From Paludibacteraceae bacterium (lineage in GTDB: Bacteria > Bacteroidota > Bacteroidia > Bacteroidales > Paludibacteraceae): DNA of 64,000 nt. Every line of letters starts with the position of its first letter. Positions within the stretch are counted from its first letter, which is position 1. This document shows, piece after piece, positions 45,113 to 53,594 of the stretch. The notes below the pieces were generated by a model. It saw nothing but the letters and a program-made list of their open reading frames with translations. It was not told the origin of the DNA and ran no database searches. The position numbers were made by a program, and so were the translations under genes. The stretch lies in contig JAKSNW010000001.1 in assembly GCA_024405895.1 (NCBI GenBank), positions 1 through 64,000 on the forward strand, given 5' to 3'.

Positions 45113-47218
45113 TCATAGTTTTGTAAGCCCCAAGGATTTGAGGTATTCGTAGGTTGAGTCGTACACCTCTTTCTTACGGGACTCGTCCTTTGAATCGCCT
45201 TCCGGAACAAAGATAATCATACCTTTACGAGCACGAGTGAGCAAGACACGATAGGCATTCTTCATGTAAAATTGCTGAAGCTCATAGTTTGACTTTGTCT
45301 TATCTACCTGACTCCAAACTCTACCGTTAAACTTGAAGTAGTCCCAATTGTTTGTCTTTGGATTATAGCGGAAATCGCCATCCCACATTAAGACATCTAA
45401 GTCAAGTTCAAGTCCCTGAACGCAAAATTCATCAAGGGCTATTTCAAGGAAGTTGGAAGAATATACATATTCGTCTGTGTCAAGGAACCAACTTGCGACC
45501 TTACTATAACTCTTACTTGCACCACTTGAGGCATATCCATAAGGGCGTAAACGCTCAGCATTTGAGGACATAAGCATACCCATGCGAGTCTCGTTCTTAT
45601 CTCCGTTCATTGGAGTTAATTGCTCATGTCGCCTACGAAGTTTCTCTTTGGCAGCTTCTATATCACGAGTCAGATATATCCTGTATTTTTTCTTCAATTC
45701 GGAGTATAGGGCAGTGGCACGTTCCTTGTTGCATTCCAACAATTCCTGAATAAACTCAGAAACCTTCTCGCTACGAGGGGTTCGCTGACAAGCAGTTAGA
45801 TGTAGAGATTTATCGACTGTGAGGCGACCTAATTCGCTAAACACTTTTCGATAATCTTCTATCGTTAGGTTTTCTTCATCTTCTCGATTATACTCAGCAC
45901 CCTTCAACTCGTCTGCAAGATAAATGTGCCAGCCTTTCAGTTCTTCTGTATTCTTTAATGCTCGCAACCATTCACAGATTCCAGCCTCTCCATCATGAAT
46001 CTCTTGTCCGCCTCCTACAAGGCAAACAAAGACACCCCAATCACGGAGGTTCATATCCCATAGAAGAAGTCCCGGTTCTGAGAATGGGAATTGCTCTTCT
46101 TGCCAATACTTCTTACCGGCCTGACCTGGTTTGATCATTTTACGTTGTGTCCAAGCACGCTGAGCCTCATCGAATATGATAACATGCTGACTGCCTTTAT
46201 CGGCATTTTCTTTTAGTTCTACAACGCCATTACCTTTATAATCAAGTCGTTTCTCAAAGATTTCCTTCTTATACCCGTATGCATCACGGATAATAGCATC
46301 AACAGAAACAACATCTTTCAATGTTGCTTTCTCGCGCTTATATTTTTGACAGTCTCTCTTTAATGCTGTCGACATCACTGCAACAAGAGGACCATTGCCT
46401 GAAAGCATGCTTGCTCCATGTTCCTGCAAAGCAACAGATAGATTAAGGCCTACTAATGTCTTACCAGCTCCAGGCACACCTGTTACAAAACAAATAGAGT
46501 GGCGTTGCCCTTCAGGTCGAGACTTGGTTTCCTCAATGACCTTTTTTATAAAATCTTCAGCTGAGAGGCGTGTTGACTCATCCGATTCTCCTTTCTTAAA
46601 GCCTTCTACATTATTCTCTCTCCACACATTCTTGGCGGCTTCAATAATTGTAGGACTTGCTTTATAAATGCCATTCTCCCACGTATCTTCCCAATCATCC
46701 GTTCCGTCATAGGGAAGGTCTCTGCATATATCGTTTATAATGTCTGAGGAATTGGCCACGAGGGTTTTGTAGACCATATCCTCCTCTACTTCGGAATAGG
46801 CGTTTTCTTGTACTCCTTCACCCGTAGCTATGAGGATTGGTATTATCCAATTATCATTACTTGTGCTATGGCAATACTTAAGCAGGAGAGCATATTGCTC
46901 CACCTGTTGGATAGCGGACTTTGTTTCCTGGCTTTCACCGGTCTTATATTCAAGAACAAAGATTTTTCCTTCAAGTAGAACAACAACATCGATTGTTTTG
47001 GAAAGGCTTGAGATGTTATATTCAAAAATCACACGACCTTTCTTACCTTTAAGGCTCACTACTAAATCATCGTATTCTTGCTCCCAAGCGTTTTTCTGAG
47101 TTCCAGCAAGTTCGCTATGGTCGTTGTCCAAGAATTTTGCAGTGAGATTGCCGATAAACTGATCTTTGCCTATCCCAAGAAATTCGTCAATACTATATGA
47201 ATTATATACAGCTCTCAT
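45113..47218 (-). CDS. PD-(D/E)XK nuclease-SF1 helicase fusion (DUF2075-like)
   Basis: 701 aa. Residues about 60-95 carry a PD-(D/E)XK-type core: E66, D77 in TIDVVV and E90-Y-K92 in FVLEYKTGE, followed by QVEQYA, as in such nucleases. Then comes a DUF2075/Schlafen-like P-loop ATPase: Walker A GVPGAGKT at 247-254, Walker B VIIFDEAQRAW at 346-356, and a motif VI-like YRVLLTRARKG at about 656-666. The expected activity is ATP-driven movement on nucleic acid coupled to cleavage. Its start overlaps the stop of the upstream XRE regulator (ATGA). Such fusions are common in accessory islands; I cannot match it to a named defence system. Confidence 0.85.
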   Translation of the reverse strand: MRAVYNSYSIDEFLGIGKDQFIGNLTAKFLDNDHSELAGTQKNAWEQEYDDLVVSLKGKKGRVIFEYNISSLSKTIDVVVLLEGKIFVLEYKTGESQETKSAIQQVEQYALLLKYCHSTSNDNWIIPILIATGEGVQENAYSEVEEDMVYKTLVANSSDIINDICRDLPYDGTDDWEDTWENGIYKASPTIIEAAKNVWRENNVEGFKKGESDESTRLSAEDFIKKVIEETKSRPEGQRHSICFVTGVPGAGKTLVGLNLSVALQEHGASMLSGNGPLVAVMSTALKRDCQKYKREKATLKDVVSVDAIIRDAYGYKKEIFEKRLDYKGNGVVELKENADKGSQHVIIFDEAQRAWTQRKMIKPGQAGKKYWQEEQFPFSEPGLLLWDMNLRDWGVFVCLVGGGQEIHDGEAGICEWLRALKNTEELKGWHIYLADELKGAEYNREDEENLTIEDYRKVFSELGRLTVDKSLHLTACQRTPRSEKVSEFIQELLECNKERATALYSELKKKYRIYLTRDIEAAKEKLRRRHEQLTPMNGDKNETRMGMLMSSNAERLRPYGYASSGASKSYSKVASWFLDTDEYVYSSNFLEIALDEFCVQGLELDLDVLMWDGDFRYNPKTNNWDYFKFNGRVWSQVDKTKSNYELQQFYMKNAYRVLLTRARKGMIIFVPEGDSKDESRKKEVYDSTYEYLKSLGLTKL

Positions 47219-47433
47219 ATTTTCTCAGCGATAACAAGCAGTTCACTAACCTTTTTCTCCAACACTTTGGAGATTCTCTCTAAAATATCAATGGAAACGT
47301 TTCTTTTGCCGTTCTCTATGTCGCTCATATAGCGACGGTCACTGTCGGCTTGGAGGGCCAGTTGCTCCTGCGACAAGTTCTTTTGTTTGCGCAGTTGAAC
47401 AATGGCTTGGCCTATTCTCTCTTGCAGATTCAT
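47215..47433 (-). CDS. XRE-family helix-turn-helix regulator 1
   Basis: 72 aa, a single HTH domain (LSQEQLALQADSDRRYMSDI, then ENGKRNVSIDILERI) with nothing added. Probably the repressor of the nuclease/helicase unit, with which it overlaps by ATGA. It is closely related to the XRE protein at 48223 (both YMSDIENGKRN). A weak -7-like TAACTTTAC is at 47452-47460 on the minus strand, where autoregulation could act. Confidence 0.9.
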   Translation of the reverse strand: MNLQERIGQAIVQLRKQKNLSQEQLALQADSDRRYMSDIENGKRNVSIDILERISKVLEKKVSELLVIAEKI

Positions 47434-47548
47434 AGTACAAATTATTAGGCCGTAAAGTTATTCCCTTGTTGACAATCATACAACGGACTATAGTGCACAT
47501 TTCGGAACTTCGATTCTCAGATTTTAGTTTCCCAATACCCCCAAAAAA

Positions 47549-47581
47549 CAGAAAAGCAACCCATAATAGGCTGCTTTTCTG
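47549..47581 (-). terminator. Terminator between the two XRE-led units
   Basis: On the minus strand CAGAAAAGCA pairs with TGCTTTTCTG (10 bp), continued after a mismatch by a GG/CC pair, and T6 follows. It ends the transcript of the 47612-48148 gene before the second regulator begins. Confidence 0.85.
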
Positions 47582-47611
47582 TCTTTAAGATTCGTATAAG
47601 GGCGAGATTTA

Positions 47612-48148
47612 TTATTTGAAGGCGGCTATATTTTCAATATTACTATATATGAATCTCTGAGCCGTTTCGTTGTAATAGACTCTTTTATATTCAAAACCGT
47701 CTGCATTCTGCGTGATTTCCAGAGTAATTCCAAGGACATTCCCCTTTGCTGTTGGGTAATTTGACTTATGTTTCTCATCCAACACAACTTCCTGCATATA
47801 TTCCTCACTACGCAACCATTTAAGAACCTGGGCAATAGTCAGGGTTCTCATATCTTCAGGAAGGCGATCGTTGATTGCTTTTACTACCATAGAGATGCCA
47901 AGTGGGCCATTAACAGGAATTTGTTCTGCTTCGGCGGCAGTCATTGAAAAGGCCCTCCTTCTTGAATTACGGAGGCCATTTTCTTGAATAGAGCCCATCA
48001 TCTCTGCCACATAGAACAAACAGCGAGAGATGTGCACGTTGTTTACTACGTCATCATCTTTTACCGGCCCATTTGTCAGGGGATTGATGCCATTGGCCAA
48101 CTTCTCGACCCATTCTTTGGCAACCTTTAGTTTTTCGGGATCAATCAT
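47612..48148 (-). CDS. Unknown protein with GINP motif, in the XRE-led unit 2
   Basis: 178 aa, cytoplasmic. The N-terminus VAKEWVEKLANGINPLTN, followed by DDDVVNNVHISRCLFYVAEM, is a pattern I associate with small proteins coded beside helicases and restriction genes. The C-terminal ITLEITQNADG and VYYNETAQRFIYSNIENI is also conserved in such proteins. I know no activity. It lies 74 bp after XRE regulator 2 and is followed by a terminator, so the two form a unit. Confidence 0.7.
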   Translation of the reverse strand: MIDPEKLKVAKEWVEKLANGINPLTNGPVKDDDVVNNVHISRCLFYVAEMMGSIQENGLRNSRRRAFSMTAAEAEQIPVNGPLGISMVVKAINDRLPEDMRTLTIAQVLKWLRSEEYMQEVVLDEKHKSNYPTAKGNVLGITLEITQNADGFEYKRVYYNETAQRFIYSNIENIAAFK

Positions 48149-48222
48149 AGTGCTAATAGGTTTTATTATTAAACTTCAGAGTGTACAGTTTTGATTCTAT
48201 TCTTTTAATGTTGATTTTTTTG

Positions 48223-48441
48223 TTAGTATTTTTCTACTTGTTGGAAGAGTTCGGAGAGGGGGAGGTTGAAGTAGGTGGCGATGCGCTCGAGGAGGTCGAG
48301 GGAGAGGTTGCGCTTGCCGTTCTCGATGTCGCTCATGTACTTACGGCCTATCTGGGCTTCGTTGGCCATGGTCTCCTGGGAGACACCTTTGGCCTTGCGG
48401 AGCTCTACGATGACTCGTCCAAGTTTCTCTGCTGTTGTCAT
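48223..48441 (-). CDS. XRE-family helix-turn-helix regulator 2
   Basis: 72 aa from the ATG ending at 48441 (MTTAEKLG). An upstream ATG at 48453 would leave almost no leader after the promoter at 48466-48474, and the chosen start gives exactly the length of regulator 1. HTH: VSQETMANEAQIGRKYMSDI, then ENGKRNLSLDLLERI. Likely repressor of its own unit; the similarity to regulator 1 suggests duplicated or shared operators. Confidence 0.9.
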   Translation of the reverse strand: MTTAEKLGRVIVELRKAKGVSQETMANEAQIGRKYMSDIENGKRNLSLDLLERIATYFNLPLSELFQQVEKY

Positions 48442-48465
48442 TGTCCGGTGCATTTTTTCTGCGTG

Positions 48466-48474
48466 GCAAACTTA
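48466..48474 (-). promoter_or_regulatory. Promoter of XRE unit 2
   Basis: On the minus strand TAAGTTTGC matches TAnnTTTGC. A TTGT lies 19 bp farther upstream, the expected -33 spacing. Confidence 0.65.
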
Positions 48475-48710
48475 CTGTTTTACGTTCAATCGTACAACGT
48501 CCAATTTCGTACCATCAACGTTTTTTTATCACCTCTTTTTTAGAGTGCCTATTGCGTTTGAGAGCGATTTTATTAACAGATTTTTTAGGTTGGAGTTTTC
48601 GACGTTTTTTCGGGATGATGGTGATCTTGGAGTGGTGGTGGCAGCGAGGTGGTTACGACTGTTTTGTTTATCCTGTTTTTATTCAGCGTGTTATGACAGC
48701 TCGGTGGGTT

Positions 48711-48826
48711 TTGTTACTACTTTTTCCAAAAGTGAAAAACATGTGACGAGTGCGGTTACGGCTTTTTCAAAAAGTGAAAAACACGTGACAAGTGCGGTTA
48801 CTGCTTTTGCAAAAAGTGAAATGTGA
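48711..48826. repeat. Second 42-bp tandem repeat, about 2.5 copies
   Basis: Units begin at 48734 and 48776, exactly 42 bp apart, with a partial unit on each side. Each carries a small palindrome (ACTTTT-TCC-AAAAGT or CTTTT-NCA-AAAAG). The plus-strand reading is open (TSAVTAFSKSEKHV), but no gene is evident. Confidence 0.85.
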
Positions 48827-48844
48827 ATGAATTTAACGGGAATT

Positions 48845-49082
48845 TAGGCGATGGGGATTTTTAGGCGATAAGGCGATAAGGCGATTAGGCGATGGGGTGG
48901 GGTTGGGCGATGTTGGGCGAGGAGGCGATGGGGCGATGAGGAGGTTCCCGTTATCGTTCCCGTTGAATCGAGCCTTCGGCTTGGGGCGATGAGGAGGGGT
49001 AGGCGAAGTTTCGATAATTCGATTATTCGAAGCCTCATCGCCTTATCGCCTTATCGCCTTATCGCCTTTCGCCTCATCGCCC
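48845..49082. repeat. GGCGAT/ATCGCC simple repeats around a GTT-rich core
   Basis: 48847-48944 is built of AGGCGATAAGGCGAT-type units, and 49031-49082 holds the same units inverted (CTTATCGCC). Between them, GTTCCCGTTATCG lies at about 48954. The opposite orientations allow a large hairpin. No gene is seen. Confidence 0.8.
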
Positions 49083-49085
49083 TTA

Positions 49086-49122
49086 CAAGAAAAGGCCGTC
49101 TCTTTTTAGGGAGGCGACCTTT
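49086..49122 (-). terminator. Terminator of the envelope biogenesis operon
   Basis: On the minus strand AAAGGTCGCCTC pairs with GAGACGGCCTTT (one mismatch, one G-T), followed by TTC. It lies just after the VOC gene. Confidence 0.7.
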
Positions 49123-49146
49123 GGATGAGTATTGTTTCTGTTATGA

Positions 49147-50205
49147 TTAGTCTTTGACGCGAAGGAATCGCAGGGCTTTGGTGACGAAGCGTGGAAGCGG
49201 TTTCTTTGGGTCTTTGCCTTTAAGGTGGAGATAGATGCCCAGTTTCTTGAGCACTGGTATCTTGAAGGTCTCAACGAACTCGATGAGGGTGCCGTCTGGG
49301 TCTTCTACGTAGGTGAAATGGCCGTCGGCTTCGCCCATCTGGAAGTCGGCGCCTGAGTCGCAGACGAATGGGTGACCGATGGCTTCGGCATCGTGGCGAA
49401 CAGCCTCCATGTTGCGGACATCGAAGCAGAGGTGGATGAAGCCAGGATCGCCCCACCAACGTTCGGCATAGATTTTCTTCATTGGCTCGAATGCCTGGAT
49501 GAGCTCGATGTAGGAGGTGCCCATGATCTCACACAATGGGCCTTGCATTGGCTTGGAGGTGGTGAGACGGACACGACGGAGGCGACGTTGGCCACCAGGT
49601 ACGGCAGCGAGGTCGGCGAAGGTGTCGGTGAGGTCGTAGATGACTTTATCGTAGCCCAGGAGGGTGCCATAGAAGGCGATGGATTTGTCCATGTCGCTGA
49701 CACCAATGACAGCACCGCCTGCACCGCCCGTAGGAGCGCCTGTTTCGACGAAGACGTAGGAATCCTCCTCGATGTCGAAGATGTTGCCGTATGGGTCTTT
49801 TATGAAGCAATGGCGGATGCCGGCAGGGTTGCTGACGATGTCGCCAAGGATTTCAATTTTAGGTTGCTGGCGGAGGTGAGCAATGGCACGGGTGATGTCG
49901 GCACATTTGATTTTGCCTATCTCGATGCCGTAGTCGCCAAGTTGCACTGGCTCTTTGATCCAGCGAAGCTCACGGTGCATAGGTTGCCAGATTTCGAAGC
50001 CACCACCACCTTTGAGGTTGATGGCAAGGATAGCCCAACGGTCTTGTGGTTTGCCACCGGTGTATGGGAGCATGCGTTCGGCTGTGCCTTCAGCGTCAAG
50101 GATTTTGACATCGCAGCCAAAGGCGTGACGATACCAGGCAAAGGCTTCGTTGACGTTAGGAATGCCGATTCCTATCTGTTGCATTCCGCAGATGATTTTC
50201 TCCAT
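49147..50205 (-). CDS. Two-domain VOC (glyoxalase/dioxygenase-fold) protein
   Basis: 352 aa with two VOC halves: residues about 8-150 (GIGIPNVNEAFAWYRHAFG; KDPYGNIFDIEE) and about 165-315 (IGVSDMDKSIAFYGTLLGYD; HLCFDVRNM; VEDPDGTLIEFVE). Such pairs form metal centres for isomerase, lyase or dioxygenase chemistry; the substrate cannot be told. It begins 24 bp after the SDR gene and is the last gene of the operon. SDR and VOC together may act on one small molecule (inference). Confidence 0.88.
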   Translation of the reverse strand: MEKIICGMQQIGIGIPNVNEAFAWYRHAFGCDVKILDAEGTAERMLPYTGGKPQDRWAILAINLKGGGGFEIWQPMHRELRWIKEPVQLGDYGIEIGKIKCADITRAIAHLRQQPKIEILGDIVSNPAGIRHCFIKDPYGNIFDIEEDSYVFVETGAPTGGAGGAVIGVSDMDKSIAFYGTLLGYDKVIYDLTDTFADLAAVPGGQRRLRRVRLTTSKPMQGPLCEIMGTSYIELIQAFEPMKKIYAERWWGDPGFIHLCFDVRNMEAVRHDAEAIGHPFVCDSGADFQMGEADGHFTYVEDPDGTLIEFVETFKIPVLKKLGIYLHLKGKDPKKPLPRFVTKALRFLRVKD

Positions 50206-50229
50206 AATATGATAGTTGTGAGTTTGTTT

Positions 50230-51018
50230 CTATGTGGCTGATACTTTGCGTGCAAGGCGGAAGAAGAGCCATGGGCAGTATTTCTTGATGTAGACCATGA
50301 GCAGTTCGATGCCGCCGATGAGTTTGCGGTGTTTATGTTTTGCCATGGCACGAACGGCCTGACGGGCACATTTGTCGACAGGTATGCCATTGGCTTGTCC
50401 GGCATCCATTTTGTTGTATGTGGAGCCGTCGGAGAGGATGGCACTCTTGCTGATTGGGGTGTTCACACGTCCCGGTATGAGGAAGGTGACGGAGAGGTGA
50501 GGGTTCTCGAGTTCCAGCGATTCAAAGAAGCCGAAGAGGGCGTGCTTGGAGGCGCAATAGGCGGAACGGAGCGGGAAACCGAAGAGGCCGGAGATGGATG
50601 AGGTGATGCCGAAGTGGGTGCGATGGGTTCGGAGGCTCTCGAGGTGTTTGACCAGGAGAACCTGACCGAGGTAGTTGGTCTGAAGGATTTGCTCGTCGAC
50701 GGTGTAGTCGGTGTCGAGGGTGAGGGCACGCTGTGATACACCGGCATTGAGGACGATGTAGTCGAAGGGTTGTGGGAGTTGGTTGCAATGGTCGGCAAAC
50801 TGCAGGATAGAGTCTTTCTGGGCCATATCGAGGGGATAGACCTCGGCAGAGGGGGCACCCAGTGAGAGGCATTGGGAGGCTACTTGCTGGAGTTTGTCGA
50901 TGTTGCGGGCTGCCAGGAGGAGATGGGCACCTTGGCGTGCCAACTCAAGGGCTATGGCTTCACCGATGCCGGAACTGGCACCTGTGATCATGACATATTT
51001 GTGGTTGAAGCTGTCCAT
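50230..51018 (-). CDS. Short-chain dehydrogenase/reductase (SDR)
   Basis: 262 aa, classical SDR: cofactor loop TGASSGIG at 12-19, NAG at 91-93, catalytic serine region TSSIS near 139-143 and Y154-xxx-K158 (YCASK). The last 25 residues are hydrophobic and basic (CPWLFFRLARK), so it may touch the membrane; it resembles DHRS7-type dehydrogenases. Only 5 bp separate it from murI, so they share a transcript. Confidence 0.93.
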   Translation of the reverse strand: MDSFNHKYVMITGASSGIGEAIALELARQGAHLLLAARNIDKLQQVASQCLSLGAPSAEVYPLDMAQKDSILQFADHCNQLPQPFDYIVLNAGVSQRALTLDTDYTVDEQILQTNYLGQVLLVKHLESLRTHRTHFGITSSISGLFGFPLRSAYCASKHALFGFFESLELENPHLSVTFLIPGRVNTPISKSAILSDGSTYNKMDAGQANGIPVDKCARQAVRAMAKHKHRKLIGGIELLMVYIKKYCPWLFFRLARKVSAT

Positions 51019-51023
51019 TGTGT

Positions 51024-51842
51024 CTATTCTTTGAGTGTGAGGTGCTCTACCTGTATGTTACGTTGGAGGAAGAGCGAAGCCGACTGACGGAATTTCTCAG
51101 CGTTCTCGGTGGTATAGAAGGTGGTGGTTCCCCCTTTGGAGCAGAGGGTTTCGAGTTCGGGATGTCGCTGGAGATAGTCGGCGAGGCTTTCTGCCACGAT
51201 GCCACCCTGCTCTATGATATGGACGCCAGAAGGGGTGTATTGGCGCACTTTGTCGATGAGGAGCGGGTAGTGGGTGCAGCCGAGTATGAGGGTGTCAATG
51301 CGGCTGTTTTGTGCAAAGAGCTGGTTGAGGTATTTCTGTACGAAGTAGTCGGCTCCAGGGTCAAGGTGTTCGTGGTTCTCGATGATAGGGACCCACATGG
51401 GGCAAGCCTGCTCTACGAGGAGGACATCGGGGCACATCTTGGCGAGTTCGAGTTTGTAGGAGTGCGACTGTATGGTGGCTTCGGTTGCCACCAATCCCAC
51501 GGTGTTGGTCTGGGTGAGTGCTTCTACGGCTTCGACGGTAGGACGGATGACTCCAAGGACACGACGGTTGGGGGCAAGGGTCGGGAGGTCGTACTGCTGT
51601 ATGCTACGCAAGGCCTTGGCAGAGGCGGTGTTGCAAGCGAGGATAACGAGTTGGCAGTCGAGTTCGAAGAGGGTCTTTACACATTGTAGGGTGTAGCTGT
51701 AGACCACCTCGAAGGAGCGGGTTCCATAGGGCATTCGGGCATTGTCGCCGAGGTAGACATAGTCGTACTGTGGGAGATGTTGCTGTATGCGGTTCCAGAT
51801 GGTGAGGCCACCATAGCCCGAGTCGAAGATGCCGATTTTCAT
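51024..51842 (-). CDS. murI: Glutamate racemase
   Basis: 272 aa. Interconverts L- and D-glutamate for peptidoglycan. The two catalytic cysteines are C70 (ACNTAS) and C189 (GCTHYPLL); the N-terminal IGIFDSGYGGLT and GDNARMPYG are also diagnostic. It sits 12 bp after an OmpH-like gene, the usual place in Bacteroidales (bamA-ompH-murI). Confidence 0.97.
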   Translation of the reverse strand: MKIGIFDSGYGGLTIWNRIQQHLPQYDYVYLGDNARMPYGTRSFEVVYSYTLQCVKTLFELDCQLVILACNTASAKALRSIQQYDLPTLAPNRRVLGVIRPTVEAVEALTQTNTVGLVATEATIQSHSYKLELAKMCPDVLLVEQACPMWVPIIENHEHLDPGADYFVQKYLNQLFAQNSRIDTLILGCTHYPLLIDKVRQYTPSGVHIIEQGGIVAESLADYLQRHPELETLCSKGGTTTFYTTENAEKFRQSASLFLQRNIQVEHLTLKE

Positions 51843-51854
51843 TGTTGGAGAGGG

Positions 51855-52394
51855 TTAGTCGTTATCGCCGATGGAGAGTATCTGTTTGACAAGGGGGTTG
51901 AGGTCGACAACTCGTGAAGAGAGGAAGACCACCGATTCGGGATTGAGCACCACATCGATGCCGTTGTTGTTGGCAGCCAGTCGGATGGCAGCATCGACAC
52001 GAACATAAAGGGGTGCAAAGGCACGTTCGCGACGGAGACGAAGTTCTTCCATGTAACGATCGTGAAAAAGAACCATGCGTTTCTCCAATTCGGTAATCTC
52101 AGTCTGACGGGCTAAGCGAAGAGGGTCGCTCATGGTTTTGTTGTTTTCCACGTAGTAGCGCACTTTCTCGTTGTAGTCGTTCTCCATACGATGGTATTCG
52201 GTTTCGTACTCAAGGCGACTTTTCTCAATGGCCTGCTCTGCTCTCTGTGCCTCTGGAAGGAGGCGGACTATGGCTTCACGGTTGATGACTCCGATGTTGG
52301 AGTGTGAAGGCAAGGTGGTGGTGTCGTTCTCTTGAGCACTGAGTACCAGGGTGAACGGCAAGAACAGGAGGAGGAGAATGTGACGGAGTTTCAT
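51855..52394 (-). CDS. OmpH/Skp-family periplasmic protein 3 (divergent)
   Basis: 179 aa from the ATG ending at 52394; the longer frame begins with TTG inside the terminator hairpin upstream. Signal peptide ends near LVLSAQ. It has the family layout: a short strand (NIGVINREAIVRLLPEA), a long charged coiled coil (about 45-130) and a C-terminal strand region (GIDVVLNPESVVFLSS). It should chaperone outer-membrane proteins in the periplasm. More divergent than the other two and separated from them by a terminator. Confidence 0.85.
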   Translation of the reverse strand: MKLRHILLLLFLPFTLVLSAQENDTTTLPSHSNIGVINREAIVRLLPEAQRAEQAIEKSRLEYETEYHRMENDYNEKVRYYVENNKTMSDPLRLARQTEITELEKRMVLFHDRYMEELRLRRERAFAPLYVRVDAAIRLAANNNGIDVVLNPESVVFLSSRVVDLNPLVKQILSIGDND

Positions 52395-52410
52395 GAGGCT
52401 GAGCGTAGAA

Positions 52411-52449
52411 AGCAAAAAAGACTACCCCCTAACGGTAAGGAGTAGTCTT
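52411..52449 (-). terminator. Internal terminator/attenuator between the OmpH genes
   Basis: On the minus strand AAGACTAC...GTAGTCTT (8 bp, extended by CCT/AGG) is followed by T5-6. It lies inside the operon, 17 bp before the start of the third OmpH-like gene, and should lower expression of that gene and murI. Confidence 0.8.
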
Positions 52450-52466
52450 CAAGGCTATATTATTTA

Positions 52467-52973
52467 TTATAGTATGCCAAGTTCTTTTTTAACCAAGGTG
52501 GAGACGTCGGTAGCTTGGTCTGATTTGTAGAGGATAGATTCAGCACCGAGGTCGAAGATGAAGATGAAGCCGTTTTTCTTGCCCACTTTCTCTATGGCAT
52601 CACGGATGCGTTGGTTGACTGGCTCAAGGAGTTCCATCTGTTTCTTCTGCATGTCGTTGCGAAGGCTCTCTACAGCTGTCTGGTAGCGTTGAGCAAGGGC
52701 GTTGATTTCTTCTTCTGTTACCTTACGGATGGCCTCAGAGAGTTTCTCACGCTCGCTTTCGTATTTGTTGTACTTTTCCTGGATTTCATCTTCCATGGCT
52801 TTGAGGTACTCCAAGTTGGTGGAGTTGTATTCTGCCATTACTTTCTCGATGCTGTCGAGTTCTGGCATCAACTGGAAGATTTCCTGGGCGTTGACGTAGC
52901 CAAACTTGAGTGATTGGGCATTGCAGATGAAAGGAAGTACTGCGAATGCGAAAAGGATGATTATTTTCTTCAT
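52467..52973 (-). CDS. OmpH/Skp-family periplasmic chaperone 2
   Basis: 168 aa. Signal peptide ends FICNAQ. FGYVNAQEIFQLMPELDS opens the family fold, a coiled coil spans about 40-125, and IEKVGKKNGFIFIFDLG closes it. Skp-type chaperones hold unfolded outer-membrane proteins on their way to BamA. It lies 49 bp after OmpH 1 and is followed by the terminator. Confidence 0.93.
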   Translation of the reverse strand: MKKIIILFAFAVLPFICNAQSLKFGYVNAQEIFQLMPELDSIEKVMAEYNSTNLEYLKAMEDEIQEKYNKYESEREKLSEAIRKVTEEEINALAQRYQTAVESLRNDMQKKQMELLEPVNQRIRDAIEKVGKKNGFIFIFDLGAESILYKSDQATDVSTLVKKELGIL

Positions 52974-53022
52974 TTGTATAATATATTGTTTACTAAGTTA
53001 TTGTTCGTTTTTTAGGGCGTTT

Positions 53023-53541
53023 TTATTTGGCATAGCCGAGTTTGACGAGTACGTCGTCGCTGACATCGATTTTAGGTGCTACGAAGATGAGACCTACGGT
53101 TGATGCCTTGTCAAGGATAATCTGGTAGCCTTTCTCGTTGCAGTATTCCTGGATGGCATTGTAGATTTCGTCCTGGATAGGCTGCATGAGTGACTGGCGT
53201 TTTTTGAAGAGGTCGCCGTCGGCACCAAAGTATTTACGTTTCAGTTCGTTGGCTTGACGTTCTTTGGCAAGGATGGCTTCTTCGCGTTGGGTTTTCATCT
53301 CGGCTGAGAGGAAGACCTGCTCGGTCTGATAGGCTTTGTACATGTTCTGCACTTCGGTGAGGAGGGCTTCCACTTCGCCCTGCCATTTCTTGGAGAGTTG
53401 GCTGAGCTGTTCGTTGGCTGTCTCGTAGGCAGGAACGGCACGAAGGATATACTCCATGTCAACAACGGCAACTTTCTGTGCGTTGAGGTGCATGGCTCCG
53501 GCAAGGAGCAGGATGCACAAAGCTGTAAGTATTTTTTTCAT
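53023..53541 (-). CDS. OmpH/Skp-family periplasmic chaperone 1
   Basis: 172 aa. Signal peptide ends AMHLNAQ. VAVVDMEYILRAVPAY is the typical first strand and helix, then coiled coil (about 45-125) and IQEYCNEKGYQIILDKAS. It directly follows bamA by 53 bp, as in other Bacteroidetes. Confidence 0.94.
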   Translation of the reverse strand: MKKILTALCILLLAGAMHLNAQKVAVVDMEYILRAVPAYETANEQLSQLSKKWQGEVEALLTEVQNMYKAYQTEQVFLSAEMKTQREEAILAKERQANELKRKYFGADGDLFKKRQSLMQPIQDEIYNAIQEYCNEKGYQIILDKASTVGLIFVAPKIDVSDDVLVKLGYAK

Positions 53542-53594
53542 TGTTCTGTTGGTTTTACGTTTGTGATGGTTTGACTACGCAATCGGGCAAAGGT

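Noticed and set aside
48275..48826. 183-aa plus-strand open frame over XRE regulator 2 and the 42-bp repeat
   Set aside because: It is antisense to the regulator and then runs through a stop-free minisatellite; no plausible start.
49372..50241. 289-aa plus-strand open frame opposite the VOC gene
   Set aside because: It is antisense to a well-supported two-domain VOC protein, and the long frame follows from its codon bias.
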